Source: FEN-727 sp036508635 (GTDB lineage Bacteria; Actinomycetota; Geothermincolia; Fen-727; Anoxymicrobiaceae). Taken from it: DNA of 14,961 nt. Of this stretch, positions 1 to 7,646 are shown piece after piece. The position numbers and the translations under genes were made by a program. The DNA is taken from assembly GCA_036508635.1 (NCBI GenBank), contig DATCGY010000169.1, forward strand, positions 1-14,961, in the 5' to 3' direction. A model generated the notes under the pieces. That model did not search any database. It was given only the letters and a program-made list of their open reading frames with translations, and had not been told where the DNA came from. Positions within the stretch are counted from its first letter, which is position 1. Each line of letters opens with the position of its first letter.

Positions 1-954
1 GTCAATGTAGTAGCCGGTGTAGAGCCACGCGCAGCGCGCCAGCTCCTTCTCCGCCGGGTAGGCGCCCGCCTCGAACCTCTTCTTCGCCTCTTCGACCATG
101 ACTTCCATGGTCCTCAGGGACTCCGGCCTTCCCCACTGGGTGAAGCGCGCGCCATAGATGAACATGTTGAACAGGTTCGGCACAGGGCAGGGGATGTTCT
201 TCTTCAGCTCCCACAACTGATAGTGCAGCTCCGCCGATCGGTTGCAATATTCGACGACCTCCCTGAGGCGCTCTTCCCTTATCTCCTCCCCGACGAACTC
301 CTCGAGCTGCCCGACGAACCTGAAGAAGTTTAGCTTGTACTGCTCTATACCCCGCTCGGTGTCGTCGACGGGTTTCTCGAGTATGAACTGCGGTATGCCA
401 AGGTAGTTTGCGACGAACTCGTGTATCTTCGAGTTCGCGTCACAGGCGCCGGCCGTACAGGAAACGATACCGTCCGCCTCGAGGTCCTGGCCCGTCAACA
501 TGGAACCGAGCTCAATCGTACTCGCCGAGCATAGGTGGTCCGGGATTCCCAGCCCCATTGCATAGTCCCAGTACCTGTGGCCCTTGCCCTCGCTCGCGTT
601 TCCGGCCAGCGTGGAGAGTATCTCGCTTGTCAGGGGAACCGCGTTGTCGAAAGCGTGGATCAGCTCGGGGACGAAGTTGAACGGCACCAGGATGACCTTC
701 TTCCCGGAGGCCTTCGCCTCCTTGGCGTTCTTGAGCCACTGGCCCACCATCTTTAAGAATGCGATCCCCGCCCTCCTGACGCGCTCGTCGAGCACACCTT
801 CGAGAGTGTGGGCGATGTCGGGAGGCATCACATCGATGATACCGCGGGCCTCCTCGTTGCTTATCTCGTCAGGCACCTTGAGCACGACCTCGAAAACCTG
901 CTGGACCCTGTCAAACAGTCCGGAGCCTGGTATGACCTTGGTTATCAGAGGCAT
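1..954 (-). CDS. 2-hydroxyacyl-CoA dehydratase family subunit (HgdB/FldC/BcrB-like), 3' end outside the window
   Basis: This is the N-terminal 318 residues of a protein whose 3' end lies beyond the left edge. It is a clear paralogue of the 490-residue protein encoded just upstream: they share GLFDRV near the N-terminus, LVPF.F.PEL, the LG(I/L)PDH(I/L)CSA segment, FILEKPVD and VGQLEEF. The family (HGD-D) comprises subunits of 2-hydroxyacyl-CoA dehydratases and class I benzoyl-CoA reductases, which pass a single electron through a [4Fe-4S] cluster to a CoA thioester in the cytoplasm. Two of the expected cluster cysteines are visible, C142 (HLCSAS) and C171 (GACDANS); C166 is an extra one. The third ligand would be in the missing part. 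The ATG at 954 has a GGAGGAG Shine-Dalgarno inside the 12-bp gap after the previous gene, so the two are probably co-translated. The substrate cannot be read from sequence. Confidence 0.9.
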   Translation of the reverse strand, partial: MPLITKVIPGSGLFDRVQQVFEVVLKVPDEISNEEARGIIDVMPPDIAHTLEGVLDERVRRAGIAFLKMVGQWLKNAKEAKASGKKVILVPFNFVPELIHAFDNAVPLTSEILSTLAGNASEGKGHRYWDYAMGLGIPDHLCSASTIELGSMLTGQDLEADGIVSCTAGACDANSKIHEFVANYLGIPQFILEKPVDDTERGIEQYKLNFFRFVGQLEEFVGEEIREERLREVVEYCNRSAELHYQLWELKKNIPCPVPNLFNMFIYGARFTQWGRPESLRTMEVMVEEAKKRFEAGAYPAEKELARCAWLYTGYYID

Positions 955-966
955 TACTTCTCCTCC

Positions 967-2439
967 CTACGTACTCGCGATGTCGGCGGCGCTCGCCGGC
1001 CCGGGGGCGCGCCTGCGCACCTTCCTCTTACCAGCGCGCTTCGGCAACACCACGTTCTTTATGAACTCGTCTATCTCTTGCTGTATAACGCTCATTGGAG
1101 TGGTCCTCTTGAGCCAGGAGTCGCCCTGAAGCGCGAGCATGGGAACGCCGGCCCGTTTCATCAGCTCCGTGCGCAGTATCGATGCGACGCTCCAAGTCTG
1201 CTTGCACGAGTGGTGACCGGAGTAGATGGCGCAATCCGCGTGCAGATCCCTCGCCGCGTAGAGCGCGTCCTCGAGCCAGCACATCGACATGGAGTCTCCA
1301 CCCACCTGCCTCGTCATGGGCATGTTCCAGGCCTCCGTCGCGAGCCCCCACAGCATGCTCTCGCGGCTCGTGGTATCGATTATCTCGGGGAACAGGAAGT
1401 CGAGGCCATCACCCAGGTAAGTATAGCCCTGCTCCTCCATCCAGTTGAACATGCCCGCGAGGTCGAAGTAGTAACTGGTGTACGTGAGGATACAGCGCGC
1501 AACCTCTTTGTCCGCCGGGTAGGCGCCTTCCTTGAGACGCCTCTTCGCGACATCGATCATGGTACTCATGCAGTCGATGGCCGGGTCGGTGCCCCACATG
1601 GCGAACCTGGAGCCGTACGTGTATAGCGAAAAAAGGTTGGGAACCGGGTCCGGGACCGCCTTGTGGAGGTCCCACAGCTCCATCATCAGCTCGTTAGAGG
1701 CGTTGACCTTCTCGCACGTGTAGCGCAGTTTCTCCTCGGTGAGTTCCTCCCCGAGGAACTCCTCGAGTTGGCCTACCAGCCGGTTGAAGTTCTTCTGGTA
1801 CTGGGCGCGCCCCCTCTCGCCGTTGTCCACCGGTTTTTCGAGGATGAACAGCGGGATGCCGTGGTAGTTGGAGAGAAGCTCGTGGGTCTTGGAGTTGATG
1901 TCACATGAGCCGGCTGCCGCGCTGACTATGGCCTGTGGCTGGAAGTCTTCGCTTCCCAGCATTGAGCCAACCTCCACCGCGTTCGCCGAGCAGATATGAT
2001 CGGGCAGGCCCAGGCCGAGCGCCATGTCGTAATAGCGCTCGCCCCTCCCCTCTAGTGCCACCACCGCGAGGGTTGTGAGAACCTCGCTCGTTATCGGGAA
2101 CGAGGTATCGAAGCAGTGCATGAGCTCCGGGGGGAAACAGAAAGGCACCAGGATGGACTTCTTGCCCTCGAGTGGGGCATTCTTCGCATCGTCCAGCCAC
2201 CTCGAGAGCATTTTCATGAACGCCATGCTGCCTTCGCGGGCGCGCGGTATCAGCATTGCGGTGAGCGAACTCCTGGCGTCATCCGGGAGCACGCCCATCA
2301 GGCCGGCTATCTCCTCGTCGCTCATGACGTCCGGCAGCTTCTCAATGACCCCAAACAGGCCGGAGACCCGGTCGAAGAGGCCGAACTCTGCTCCCCTTCG
2401 CTCCTGCTGTACGGCATACTTCGTCGTAGTGGTGCTCAT
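967..2439 (-). CDS. 2-hydroxyacyl-CoA dehydratase family subunit (HgdB/FldC/BcrB-like)
   Basis: This complete 490-residue protein belongs to the 2-hydroxyacyl-CoA dehydratase / benzoyl-CoA reductase catalytic-subunit family. Three cysteines sit where the family's [4Fe-4S] ligands are expected: C150 (DHICSAN), C179 (GSCDINS) and C412 (GHHSCKQ). The C-terminal part has the usual GVPMLALQGD strand followed by a helix (IQQEIDEFIKNVV). In known enzymes two such subunits form the catalytic component and are charged by an ATP-dependent activator. The ATG at 2439 overlaps the stop of the upstream gene (ATGA), which indicates translational coupling. Residues 467-490 form an extra lysine/arginine-rich tail (KRAGKRKVRRR) then Ala/Ser, not usual in the family as I know it. 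Family assignment is firm. Dehydratase versus reductase activity, and the substrate, are open. Confidence 0.92.
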   Translation of the reverse strand: MSTTTTKYAVQQERRGAEFGLFDRVSGLFGVIEKLPDVMSDEEIAGLMGVLPDDARSSLTAMLIPRAREGSMAFMKMLSRWLDDAKNAPLEGKKSILVPFCFPPELMHCFDTSFPITSEVLTTLAVVALEGRGERYYDMALGLGLPDHICSANAVEVGSMLGSEDFQPQAIVSAAAGSCDINSKTHELLSNYHGIPLFILEKPVDNGERGRAQYQKNFNRLVGQLEEFLGEELTEEKLRYTCEKVNASNELMMELWDLHKAVPDPVPNLFSLYTYGSRFAMWGTDPAIDCMSTMIDVAKRRLKEGAYPADKEVARCILTYTSYYFDLAGMFNWMEEQGYTYLGDGLDFLFPEIIDTTSRESMLWGLATEAWNMPMTRQVGGDSMSMCWLEDALYAARDLHADCAIYSGHHSCKQTWSVASILRTELMKRAGVPMLALQGDSWLKRTTPMSVIQQEIDEFIKNVVLPKRAGKRKVRRRAPGPASAADIAST

Positions 2440-3581
2440 GGCCTATCACCGATCCTTTCGAGGAACGCCTGCACCCTGGTCCTGATGCGGCCGATATCCG
2501 CCCTCGACCCGTACTCCTTCTCGAGCTGGAGAACCGGTATGTCGCGCTTTTCGAGGTCCATCCTGAGCTGGACGTTGTCGACGCCGTGCACGTCGCAGAA
2601 CTTGTTGTGCATCACCATCACGCCGTCTATGTCGTAGCTTTCGACGGCATTCAGCACGAAGTCGCGACGCCTTGGGTAATCCTCGTACATCCTCGGGCAG
2701 AGCATGTCCTTGAGATATACGTCGGCGAGCGCCTCGATCGGGTCCCTGGAGAGGTCGACCGGGCTCCAGAACGCACGCGCCCCGTAGCACAGGGCATCGG
2801 TTACCACCAGCCCGCCCACGTCCTCTATCGCACGAACCAGGTCGAGCTCGTCGGTGGCCGCCCCGCACAGCATCAGCCTCGCCCGGTAGCCCGAGATGCC
2901 GGTTCCCCTGCGCTCCTCGATGGCGCCCTTGGCCATTCTTATGAACTCTTCATACGGTACGGCAGAGGCGAGAAGGAAGATCGAGAGGGCCTCGGCGCCG
3001 GTGAACGAAGGGTCCTTCCCCGACCGCATCTCGTACACCTCGCGCAGCTTGTCGCGTATATCCTCCTGGCGCTCGACCGCGCCTTTCAGAGCTTCATCCG
3101 TTATCTCGACTCCGAAGTGCTCCTCGATCCCCGCTCTGAAGAGCCTGAGTTCCTCGGTATAGTAGTCCATGGCGTCCTCGTTTACCTGGTGAGGCACCTT
3201 CACGTAGGTAAAGAAATCGAGCGGGTGCACGTACTGCCAGTTCTCGAACATGCCGCGCAGGTGATCGCATCCGTTGGTCTCGATGAGACCGTCGAGGAAA
3301 TCGTAAGTGCCTTCCAGCCCCAGCTGCAGGCACGAGCGGCAGAAGCTGCAGTTGAAGCGGGCGAGGTGGGAGTCTGCTATCTCAGTGTTTGGGTTGCCGA
3401 GAGCCCTGATGCGGTAGGGCAGCATGCCGGCCGCGTCGATGATCTCAGGCGGCGTCGTCACGCAGGCATACCCCAGCACCTTGCCGCCCTCTTCCTTCCA
3501 CTTCTTGACGTAGTCGTTCTCGATGGCTTCCGACTGCTTGATGACCTCGTCCATGGCGCTGCCGACTTTAACGCTTGCCAC
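2436..3581 (-). CDS. 2-hydroxyacyl-CoA dehydratase / benzoyl-CoA reductase subunit (shorter BcrC/HgdB type)
   Basis: This 381-residue protein is the shorter subunit type of the HGD-D family. The N-terminal third carries the signature PPEIIDAAGMLPYRIRA (about residues 44-60). Next come FNCSFCRSC (C78, C81, C84) and NGCDHLR (C105), and then HNKFCDVHG (C329) before IPVLQLEKEY. C329 and C105 plus one of C78/C81/C84 are likely [4Fe-4S] ligands; the CxxCxxC cluster means the first ligand cannot be assigned by eye. It is probably the partner of one or both of the longer subunits that follow. The start is GTG at 3581, supported by a GGGGTGAT Shine-Dalgarno about 5 nt upstream. Its TGA overlaps the ATG of the next gene by ATGA. 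The preceding helical-protein gene ends 34 bp upstream. Confidence 0.92.
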   Translation of the reverse strand: MASVKVGSAMDEVIKQSEAIENDYVKKWKEEGGKVLGYACVTTPPEIIDAAGMLPYRIRALGNPNTEIADSHLARFNCSFCRSCLQLGLEGTYDFLDGLIETNGCDHLRGMFENWQYVHPLDFFTYVKVPHQVNEDAMDYYTEELRLFRAGIEEHFGVEITDEALKGAVERQEDIRDKLREVYEMRSGKDPSFTGAEALSIFLLASAVPYEEFIRMAKGAIEERRGTGISGYRARLMLCGAATDELDLVRAIEDVGGLVVTDALCYGARAFWSPVDLSRDPIEALADVYLKDMLCPRMYEDYPRRRDFVLNAVESYDIDGVMVMHNKFCDVHGVDNVQLRMDLEKRDIPVLQLEKEYGSRADIGRIRTRVQAFLERIGDRP

Positions 3582-3615
3582 TTATATCACCCCAAAACCT
3601 AGGATCGACCAATTG

Positions 3616-4902
3616 CTATCTCTTTGTGATGAGACCGACCATGCCCTTTATCAACTTCCAGGCCACCGAAGAGACCGACTTCAATAGCGACCTGGCCGTG
3701 CCGGCGCTCGCGAAGAGCCCCTCCACGAAGCCTCCACCCGCGTTGCGCACCGCCTCTCCCAACTCGCGGGAGTCGATGGTGGCGAACAGCCTGGAGAGGT
3801 ACTCCCTGACAGCCGCCGGCCGCGCAACCCGGTTGAACCCGGCCAGCATCTCGTTTATCCGCCTTCCCATCTCCTCCGGTTCGAGAGCCTTGCTTATCCC
3901 GGCGTTTGAAACGGCAGCCACCTTGAGGTCGCCCAGCACCGCCCTTACCTCTATCTCTGCCTGCTCAGTGTTAATCGCCTGGAGGAACTTCACGTACAGG
4001 TCCCGGTGCAGCCCCGGGTTCGCTTCCCTCAGACGGAGCGAGTAGGTCACGAACGAGTCGAGGGCTCTGCCGAACTCCGCGGCATCGAGAATCCGTCCCT
4101 CCTTGCCGAGAACCATGAGCGCGTCGGCAGGCCAGTTGGCGGCCTCGTTCATCAAGTTAGAGAAGATGCGGGCTACGACATTGGTGAGTCCCACCACCGC
4201 CCTCGCCATCGCATCTACGAGAGCCGGGTCGCGGGAGAATAGCTCGGCGATGGCCGCAACGACGACCTCGGCATCTTCACCAAGTGCAATCAACGCGTCC
4301 ACGAAGACATTGACGTCCAGGGTCTCCAGTACCCTCTTGGCTATATCCGTGGTGACCGCTCGCGCCCTTGGCTCGTCGCCGCCCAGGATGTAGTTGCCGG
4401 CGTGCAGCAGGTTGACTTGCTTGGATAACTCCGTGAGGACATGTCCGAGCTTCTCGGCATCGATGCCCGTCAGGACGTTGAACAGCGCGCTCGCGAGTAT
4501 CTCGGGTGGCAGGTCCAGGTTTTCGAGCAGCGCCGACAGGACCTCCAGCACGCTGTTCACCATAGGCGGCAGCATGCCCACGATGTTTGCGACCACTACG
4601 GGGTTATCGAGCACCTGCTCGAGCGACTTCGACGCGACAGCCGTGCCGTAGTCGAGCCAGGCGATTACGGCCTCGCGCATCTTGCCGAAGTCGATGTCGG
4701 TGAACGCATCTTCTATCGCGGGAAACAACTCGCTCGCGAGCGCGGGGTTTTCGGCGTGAGCGGCCATCATCGCCTGAGAAAACGAGTTGGTGCTTCTAGC
4801 CAGCGCCTTCCCGTCATATTCCCCGAACGCCTGCTTGAGCAGCGCCACCCTCTCTTCGACTGACAGCTCCTTGCCTTCCTTAACCGCCTCTTCAGGACTC
4901 AA
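3616..4902 (-). CDS. unknown all-helical protein, large member of a three-gene paralogous family
   Basis: I do not recognise a named family for this 428-residue protein. It is predicted to be almost entirely alpha-helical and soluble, rich in Ala, Leu and Val, with no cysteine and no signal peptide or clear membrane span. Residues about 98-160 (DNPVVVANIVGMLPPMVNSV, then LPPEILASAL and TGIDAEKLGHVL) match the core of the two smaller proteins encoded just upstream. A second similar unit seems to occur at about 225-286 (DPALVDAM, TNVVARIF, WPADAL, DAAEFGRAL), so the gene probably contains an internal duplication. The C-terminus is a basic amphipathic helix (WKLIKGMVGLITKR). The start is TTG at 4902, with GAGGTGAT spaced about 7 nt upstream; the nearby ATG at 4909 is in another frame that stops after five codons. 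A helical scaffold or acyl-binding partner for the neighbouring enzymes is inference only. Confidence 0.85.
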   Translation of the reverse strand: MSPEEAVKEGKELSVEERVALLKQAFGEYDGKALARSTNSFSQAMMAAHAENPALASELFPAIEDAFTDIDFGKMREAVIAWLDYGTAVASKSLEQVLDNPVVVANIVGMLPPMVNSVLEVLSALLENLDLPPEILASALFNVLTGIDAEKLGHVLTELSKQVNLLHAGNYILGGDEPRARAVTTDIAKRVLETLDVNVFVDALIALGEDAEVVVAAIAELFSRDPALVDAMARAVVGLTNVVARIFSNLMNEAANWPADALMVLGKEGRILDAAEFGRALDSFVTYSLRLREANPGLHRDLYVKFLQAINTEQAEIEVRAVLGDLKVAAVSNAGISKALEPEEMGRRINEMLAGFNRVARPAAVREYLSRLFATIDSRELGEAVRNAGGGFVEGLFASAGTARSLLKSVSSVAWKLIKGMVGLITKR

Positions 4903-4928
4903 GTTGCATCACCTCGCGTAATTGGGCA

Positions 4929-5519
4929 TCACTGCCTGACGAACAGATTCTTAATACCTGAGACTGCCCACCGGACCGCCGAGCGGGCCACCGCGAACAC
5001 CGCGCGGAGGGCCTGCCGGCCGTCGACCTGGGACAACGTGTCGCGCAAGAAGTCGGGGTTCTGTTTTATCGTCTTTATCAGCAAGGACGTGCCGGTGTTC
5101 ACCGTTTTGCCTATTGCCGTCGCAGCGGCGTCCTTGAACCTGACGTTCTTCAGGAGCGTGCCGAACACCTCCGGGTACTCCATGAGGGTATCCTGGTCGA
5201 TGTTGGTGATTACCGCCGAAACGTACTGGTCCAGCAGGCCCCCCGGGAAATTGTTCATCTGCTTGCCCAGCTCGAGAACTGCCGCGGTGAGGTAGTTGAC
5301 GATCTCGGGCACGGTGCCAACAAGGCTGAGGGAGAGCTCGACGTCCTGCCATAGCAGTGTACGCACGATCTCGCGAGCCGACTCCGGGTCGAAGTCTCTC
5401 GCGTTCATCTTTATGATTTCCAGGAATGCCGGGGTCCTGATTATCTCCCTCAGAACCCGGGCGCCGGCGCCGGTGTAAGCAGCCTCGTATTCTTCCACCG
5501 AGTTCGCTCTTTGTTCCAT
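4929..5519 (-). CDS. unknown helical protein, small paralogue
   Basis: This 196-residue, probably cytoplasmic helical protein is unrecognised but clearly homologous to the next upstream gene product. Shared positions run through LREIIRTPAF (here) versus LRELLRTPRF, then FDPESAREIVRTLLWQD, LSLVGTVPEIVN, FPGGLLDQY, and an NPDFL motif near residue 154. This gives one core unit (about 20-125) and a C-terminal segment that ends in a hydrophobic and basic helix (VRWAVSGIKNLFVRQ). It contains no cysteine and no obvious catalytic motif. The ATG at 5519 shares its A with the TGA of the upstream gene (TGATG), and a GGGGAGGG Shine-Dalgarno lies in the upstream gene's last codons. The two are therefore tightly coupled and probably made in similar amounts, which suggests a hetero-oligomer. 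Confidence 0.85.
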   Translation of the reverse strand: MEQRANSVEEYEAAYTGAGARVLREIIRTPAFLEIIKMNARDFDPESAREIVRTLLWQDVELSLSLVGTVPEIVNYLTAAVLELGKQMNNFPGGLLDQYVSAVITNIDQDTLMEYPEVFGTLLKNVRFKDAAATAIGKTVNTGTSLLIKTIKQNPDFLRDTLSQVDGRQALRAVFAVARSAVRWAVSGIKNLFVRQ

Positions 5520-6226
5520 CAGGAGCCCTCCCCTGCCGCTTCCGTTCCGGCCAGAACCGCCCTGCCGGCCTCCACCAGCGGGGCTACCACGGCCTGCATG
5601 AAATCCGGGTTCTCCCCGGCGATCTCTTTTATCCCGTCAGCCATTTTTCGGACCGCCAGGTTGGTCTCAGACCCCTCCCGAGAGGCCTCTTTTCCCAGGA
5701 GTGCGGCCGCCGAGCCGATAGCCGGCAGCAGGGCGCTCACAAACGCGTCCGCGGGCACCACCGACGAGCCGGCGCCCGGGGGCGCCCCCGATACGCCTAT
5801 GGCGAACCTTCTCAACAGGCTCGCAAGAGAGTCGACCAGCTCCTGTCCCCCACTGTCGCGGACCTCCCCCAGCAACCCGAGCGTCTCCCCAATGACTTTG
5901 CCAAGACTCTTGGCGTCGAGCCTGTCAATGATCATCGAAAGGTAGCTGGCCAGCAGTCCCGTCGGGAAGCTCGAGAACTGGCGGGACAGCTCAAGAAACA
6001 CGTTGATCAACGCATTGACGAAGTCCGGGGCCGCCCCCATCAGGCTCAGGAAGAACTCCGGGTCCTCCCAGACCAGGGTCTTGACCAGCAGGCCGGCGTT
6101 CTCGGGGTCGATCTCGCTCAGGAGTATGCTCACGGTCTTCTTGAACCGCGGGGTCCTGAGGAGCTCGCGAAGAATCCTGCTCGTCCCCTCTATCGGCCCC
6201 CTGCGCGGCATCGATGCCTCTTCCAT
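5519..6226 (-). CDS. unknown helical protein, paralogue with Gly/Ala/Pro linker
   Basis: This 235-residue protein is not assigned to a named family. Residues about 16-120 match the 196-residue neighbour almost without gaps (TSRILRELLRTPRFKK, IDPENAGLLVKTLVWEDPEF, LSLMGAAPDFVN, FSSFPTGLLASYLSMIIDRL). A low-complexity linker (about 145-157, GAPPGAGSSV) follows, then a second helical part with ENPDFMQAVV, which parallels the neighbour's QNPDFLRD. It has no signal peptide and no membrane helix I would trust. I chose the ATG at 6226. A GTG one codon earlier (6229) is an equal possibility because the upstream AGGGCGGTGA is a mediocre Shine-Dalgarno for both. It is the first of three related genes and sits directly after two acyl-CoA dehydrogenase genes, so a link to acyl-CoA chemistry is likely but unproven. 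Confidence 0.85.
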   Translation of the reverse strand: MEEASMPRRGPIEGTSRILRELLRTPRFKKTVSILLSEIDPENAGLLVKTLVWEDPEFFLSLMGAAPDFVNALINVFLELSRQFSSFPTGLLASYLSMIIDRLDAKSLGKVIGETLGLLGEVRDSGGQELVDSLASLLRRFAIGVSGAPPGAGSSVVPADAFVSALLPAIGSAAALLGKEASREGSETNLAVRKMADGIKEIAGENPDFMQAVVAPLVEAGRAVLAGTEAAGEGS

Positions 6227-6283
6227 CACTTCACCGCCCTGTGTGCTTCCGAAATCGTTCTCATGTCGGTCCCTGCCAAGGCT

Positions 6284-7552
6284 TCACAATGTCTCGCACT
6301 CGTACCACCAGCGGGCGACTTCCATCTGCCCCAGCTGCTTGCCTCCCAGCCAGAGCTGGCAGATCTTGATGTCGCGCCAATGCTTCTCGATGTCCCCCGC
6401 CCTGTCACTTCCGTGTGCCCCCATGAGGTCAAGAGCCTTCCCTACTTTCTCCACTCCCATATCGCAGGCGAAGTATTTATAGGCGCGCGCTTTGATGACG
6501 ATCTCTTCAGCCCATCCGGACCCGTAGAGGTCCGCCCTGTCAAGCATCCGGGCCATCTGGTAGCCGAGGACCCTGACCACATCGACTGTCGTAGCGAAAT
6601 CGGCCAGGAAACCCGCGATGTCGTCGTTCTCTTTAAGCGGCTTGCCCCTGAACGTCTTCTCGTTCGCGAAATCCCTCAGTATCTCGAAACAGTTCATCAT
6701 CGCACCGCCGATGAAACCGATTGTGGCCGTGTTGCCCCAGGCCACCATCTCCTTGAAGTACTTGAAGTCGTCCCCTGGACCCTGCGCCCTGTACCAGACC
6801 GGAACCCTCACGTTCTCGAACCATATGTCGCTGTTCTTGTCGGCTGCCATCCCGGCCTTCTGGTAAGGCTTGCCCTGCGTACACCCCGGAGCGTCCGCCG
6901 GGACGAAGATGAACGCGAAGTCATCGGGGTCCGTCGAACCGGACTTCGTGGTGCAAACCACGCCGAAAAGCTTTGCCGCGCCGCCACTGTTGGTAGGCCA
7001 CAGCTTGTGCCCGTTGATGACCCACTCATCGCCATCGAGCACCGCCGTAGTCTGGATGGTGCTGCCTTTCACGACGTCGAGGTTCTCGATATCGGAGCCT
7101 CCCTGGGGCTCTGTCATGGCGTTGGCGGCAAACACCGGCTCGTCAGTGTCGCAGAACATCGGCGCGAACTCCTCGCAGAGCCTTCGGTTAACGTGCGGTT
7201 CCAGGCATATCATCAGAAGGGGCCAGTGGAGGACGGCGAAGGCAACGCCCATTCCCGAATCACCCCTCGAGACCTCCTCACAGATGCGATAGGCGCCGGT
7301 AGCCGCGTAGTTGGAGTGCCCCAGGCCGAATCCTCCAAGGTCCTGCGGGAAGAAGAACCGCTGGAAACCCATCACGCCCATCAAGGTCTTGAAGGCCGGC
7401 TCGATGAGGTGATGCTCCTCCCAGTCCTCGTCGAACTCCCTTCGTACGGGGAACACCTCGGTCTCAGCCCACTTGCGCGTTATCTCCCCCAGGTACTTGT
7501 CCGTTGGAGGGATGTACTCAAGGGGCCTCGTGAAATCATCTATCGTCCTCAT
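6284..7552 (-). CDS. acyl-CoA dehydrogenase family flavoprotein
   Basis: This 422-residue protein has the full acyl-CoA dehydrogenase fold: an N-terminal helical domain, a middle beta domain with MTEPQGGSDI (about 146-155) and WVINGHKLWPTNSG (about 177-190), and a C-terminal helical bundle with DLMGAHGSDR (about 375-384). Such enzymes use FAD to make or reduce the alpha,beta double bond of acyl-CoAs with electron-transfer flavoprotein. At the end of the fold, where the family normally has YEGT with the catalytic glutamate, this protein reads RDIKICQLWLGGKQ: the Glu position is L402. E268 in the preceding helix lies close to the alternative base position of isovaleryl-CoA dehydrogenase and may substitute. 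The ATG at 7552 is chosen for its GGAGGAG site 4-5 nt upstream; the frame stays open further upstream, but no family similarity begins earlier. Its partner is probably the dehydrogenase encoded 94 bp upstream. Confidence 0.92.
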   Translation of the reverse strand: MRTIDDFTRPLEYIPPTDKYLGEITRKWAETEVFPVRREFDEDWEEHHLIEPAFKTLMGVMGFQRFFFPQDLGGFGLGHSNYAATGAYRICEEVSRGDSGMGVAFAVLHWPLLMICLEPHVNRRLCEEFAPMFCDTDEPVFAANAMTEPQGGSDIENLDVVKGSTIQTTAVLDGDEWVINGHKLWPTNSGGAAKLFGVVCTTKSGSTDPDDFAFIFVPADAPGCTQGKPYQKAGMAADKNSDIWFENVRVPVWYRAQGPGDDFKYFKEMVAWGNTATIGFIGGAMMNCFEILRDFANEKTFRGKPLKENDDIAGFLADFATTVDVVRVLGYQMARMLDRADLYGSGWAEEIVIKARAYKYFACDMGVEKVGKALDLMGAHGSDRAGDIEKHWRDIKICQLWLGGKQLGQMEVARWWYECETL

Positions 7553-7612
7553 GTTCTCCTCCTCTTGAGAGAACCGGCCGTCAGCTCGAGCCGGGATCCG
7601 GAACCGGGCGCA

Positions 7613-7629
7613 CGCGGACCGAGTCCGCG
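7613..7629 (-). other. short intercistronic hairpin
   Basis: A perfect 7-bp stem (CGCGGAC / GTCCGCG) with a 3-nt loop lies in the 94-bp gap between the two acyl-CoA dehydrogenase genes, about 17 bp after the first stop codon. There is no U-tract on the minus strand, so it is not a standard intrinsic terminator. It could affect mRNA stability or relative expression. Confidence 0.4.
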
Positions 7630-7646
7630 CTCGGGCACCAGGTCCG

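Noticed and set aside
808..1626. 272-codon plus-strand open frame
   Set aside because: It overlaps two dehydratase-family genes on the opposite strand, with no Shine-Dalgarno or domain.
2586..3602. 338-codon plus-strand open frame opposite the short dehydratase subunit gene
   Set aside because: It is antisense to a well-supported family gene. The His/Val/Leu-rich translation is typical of a reverse-complement shadow.
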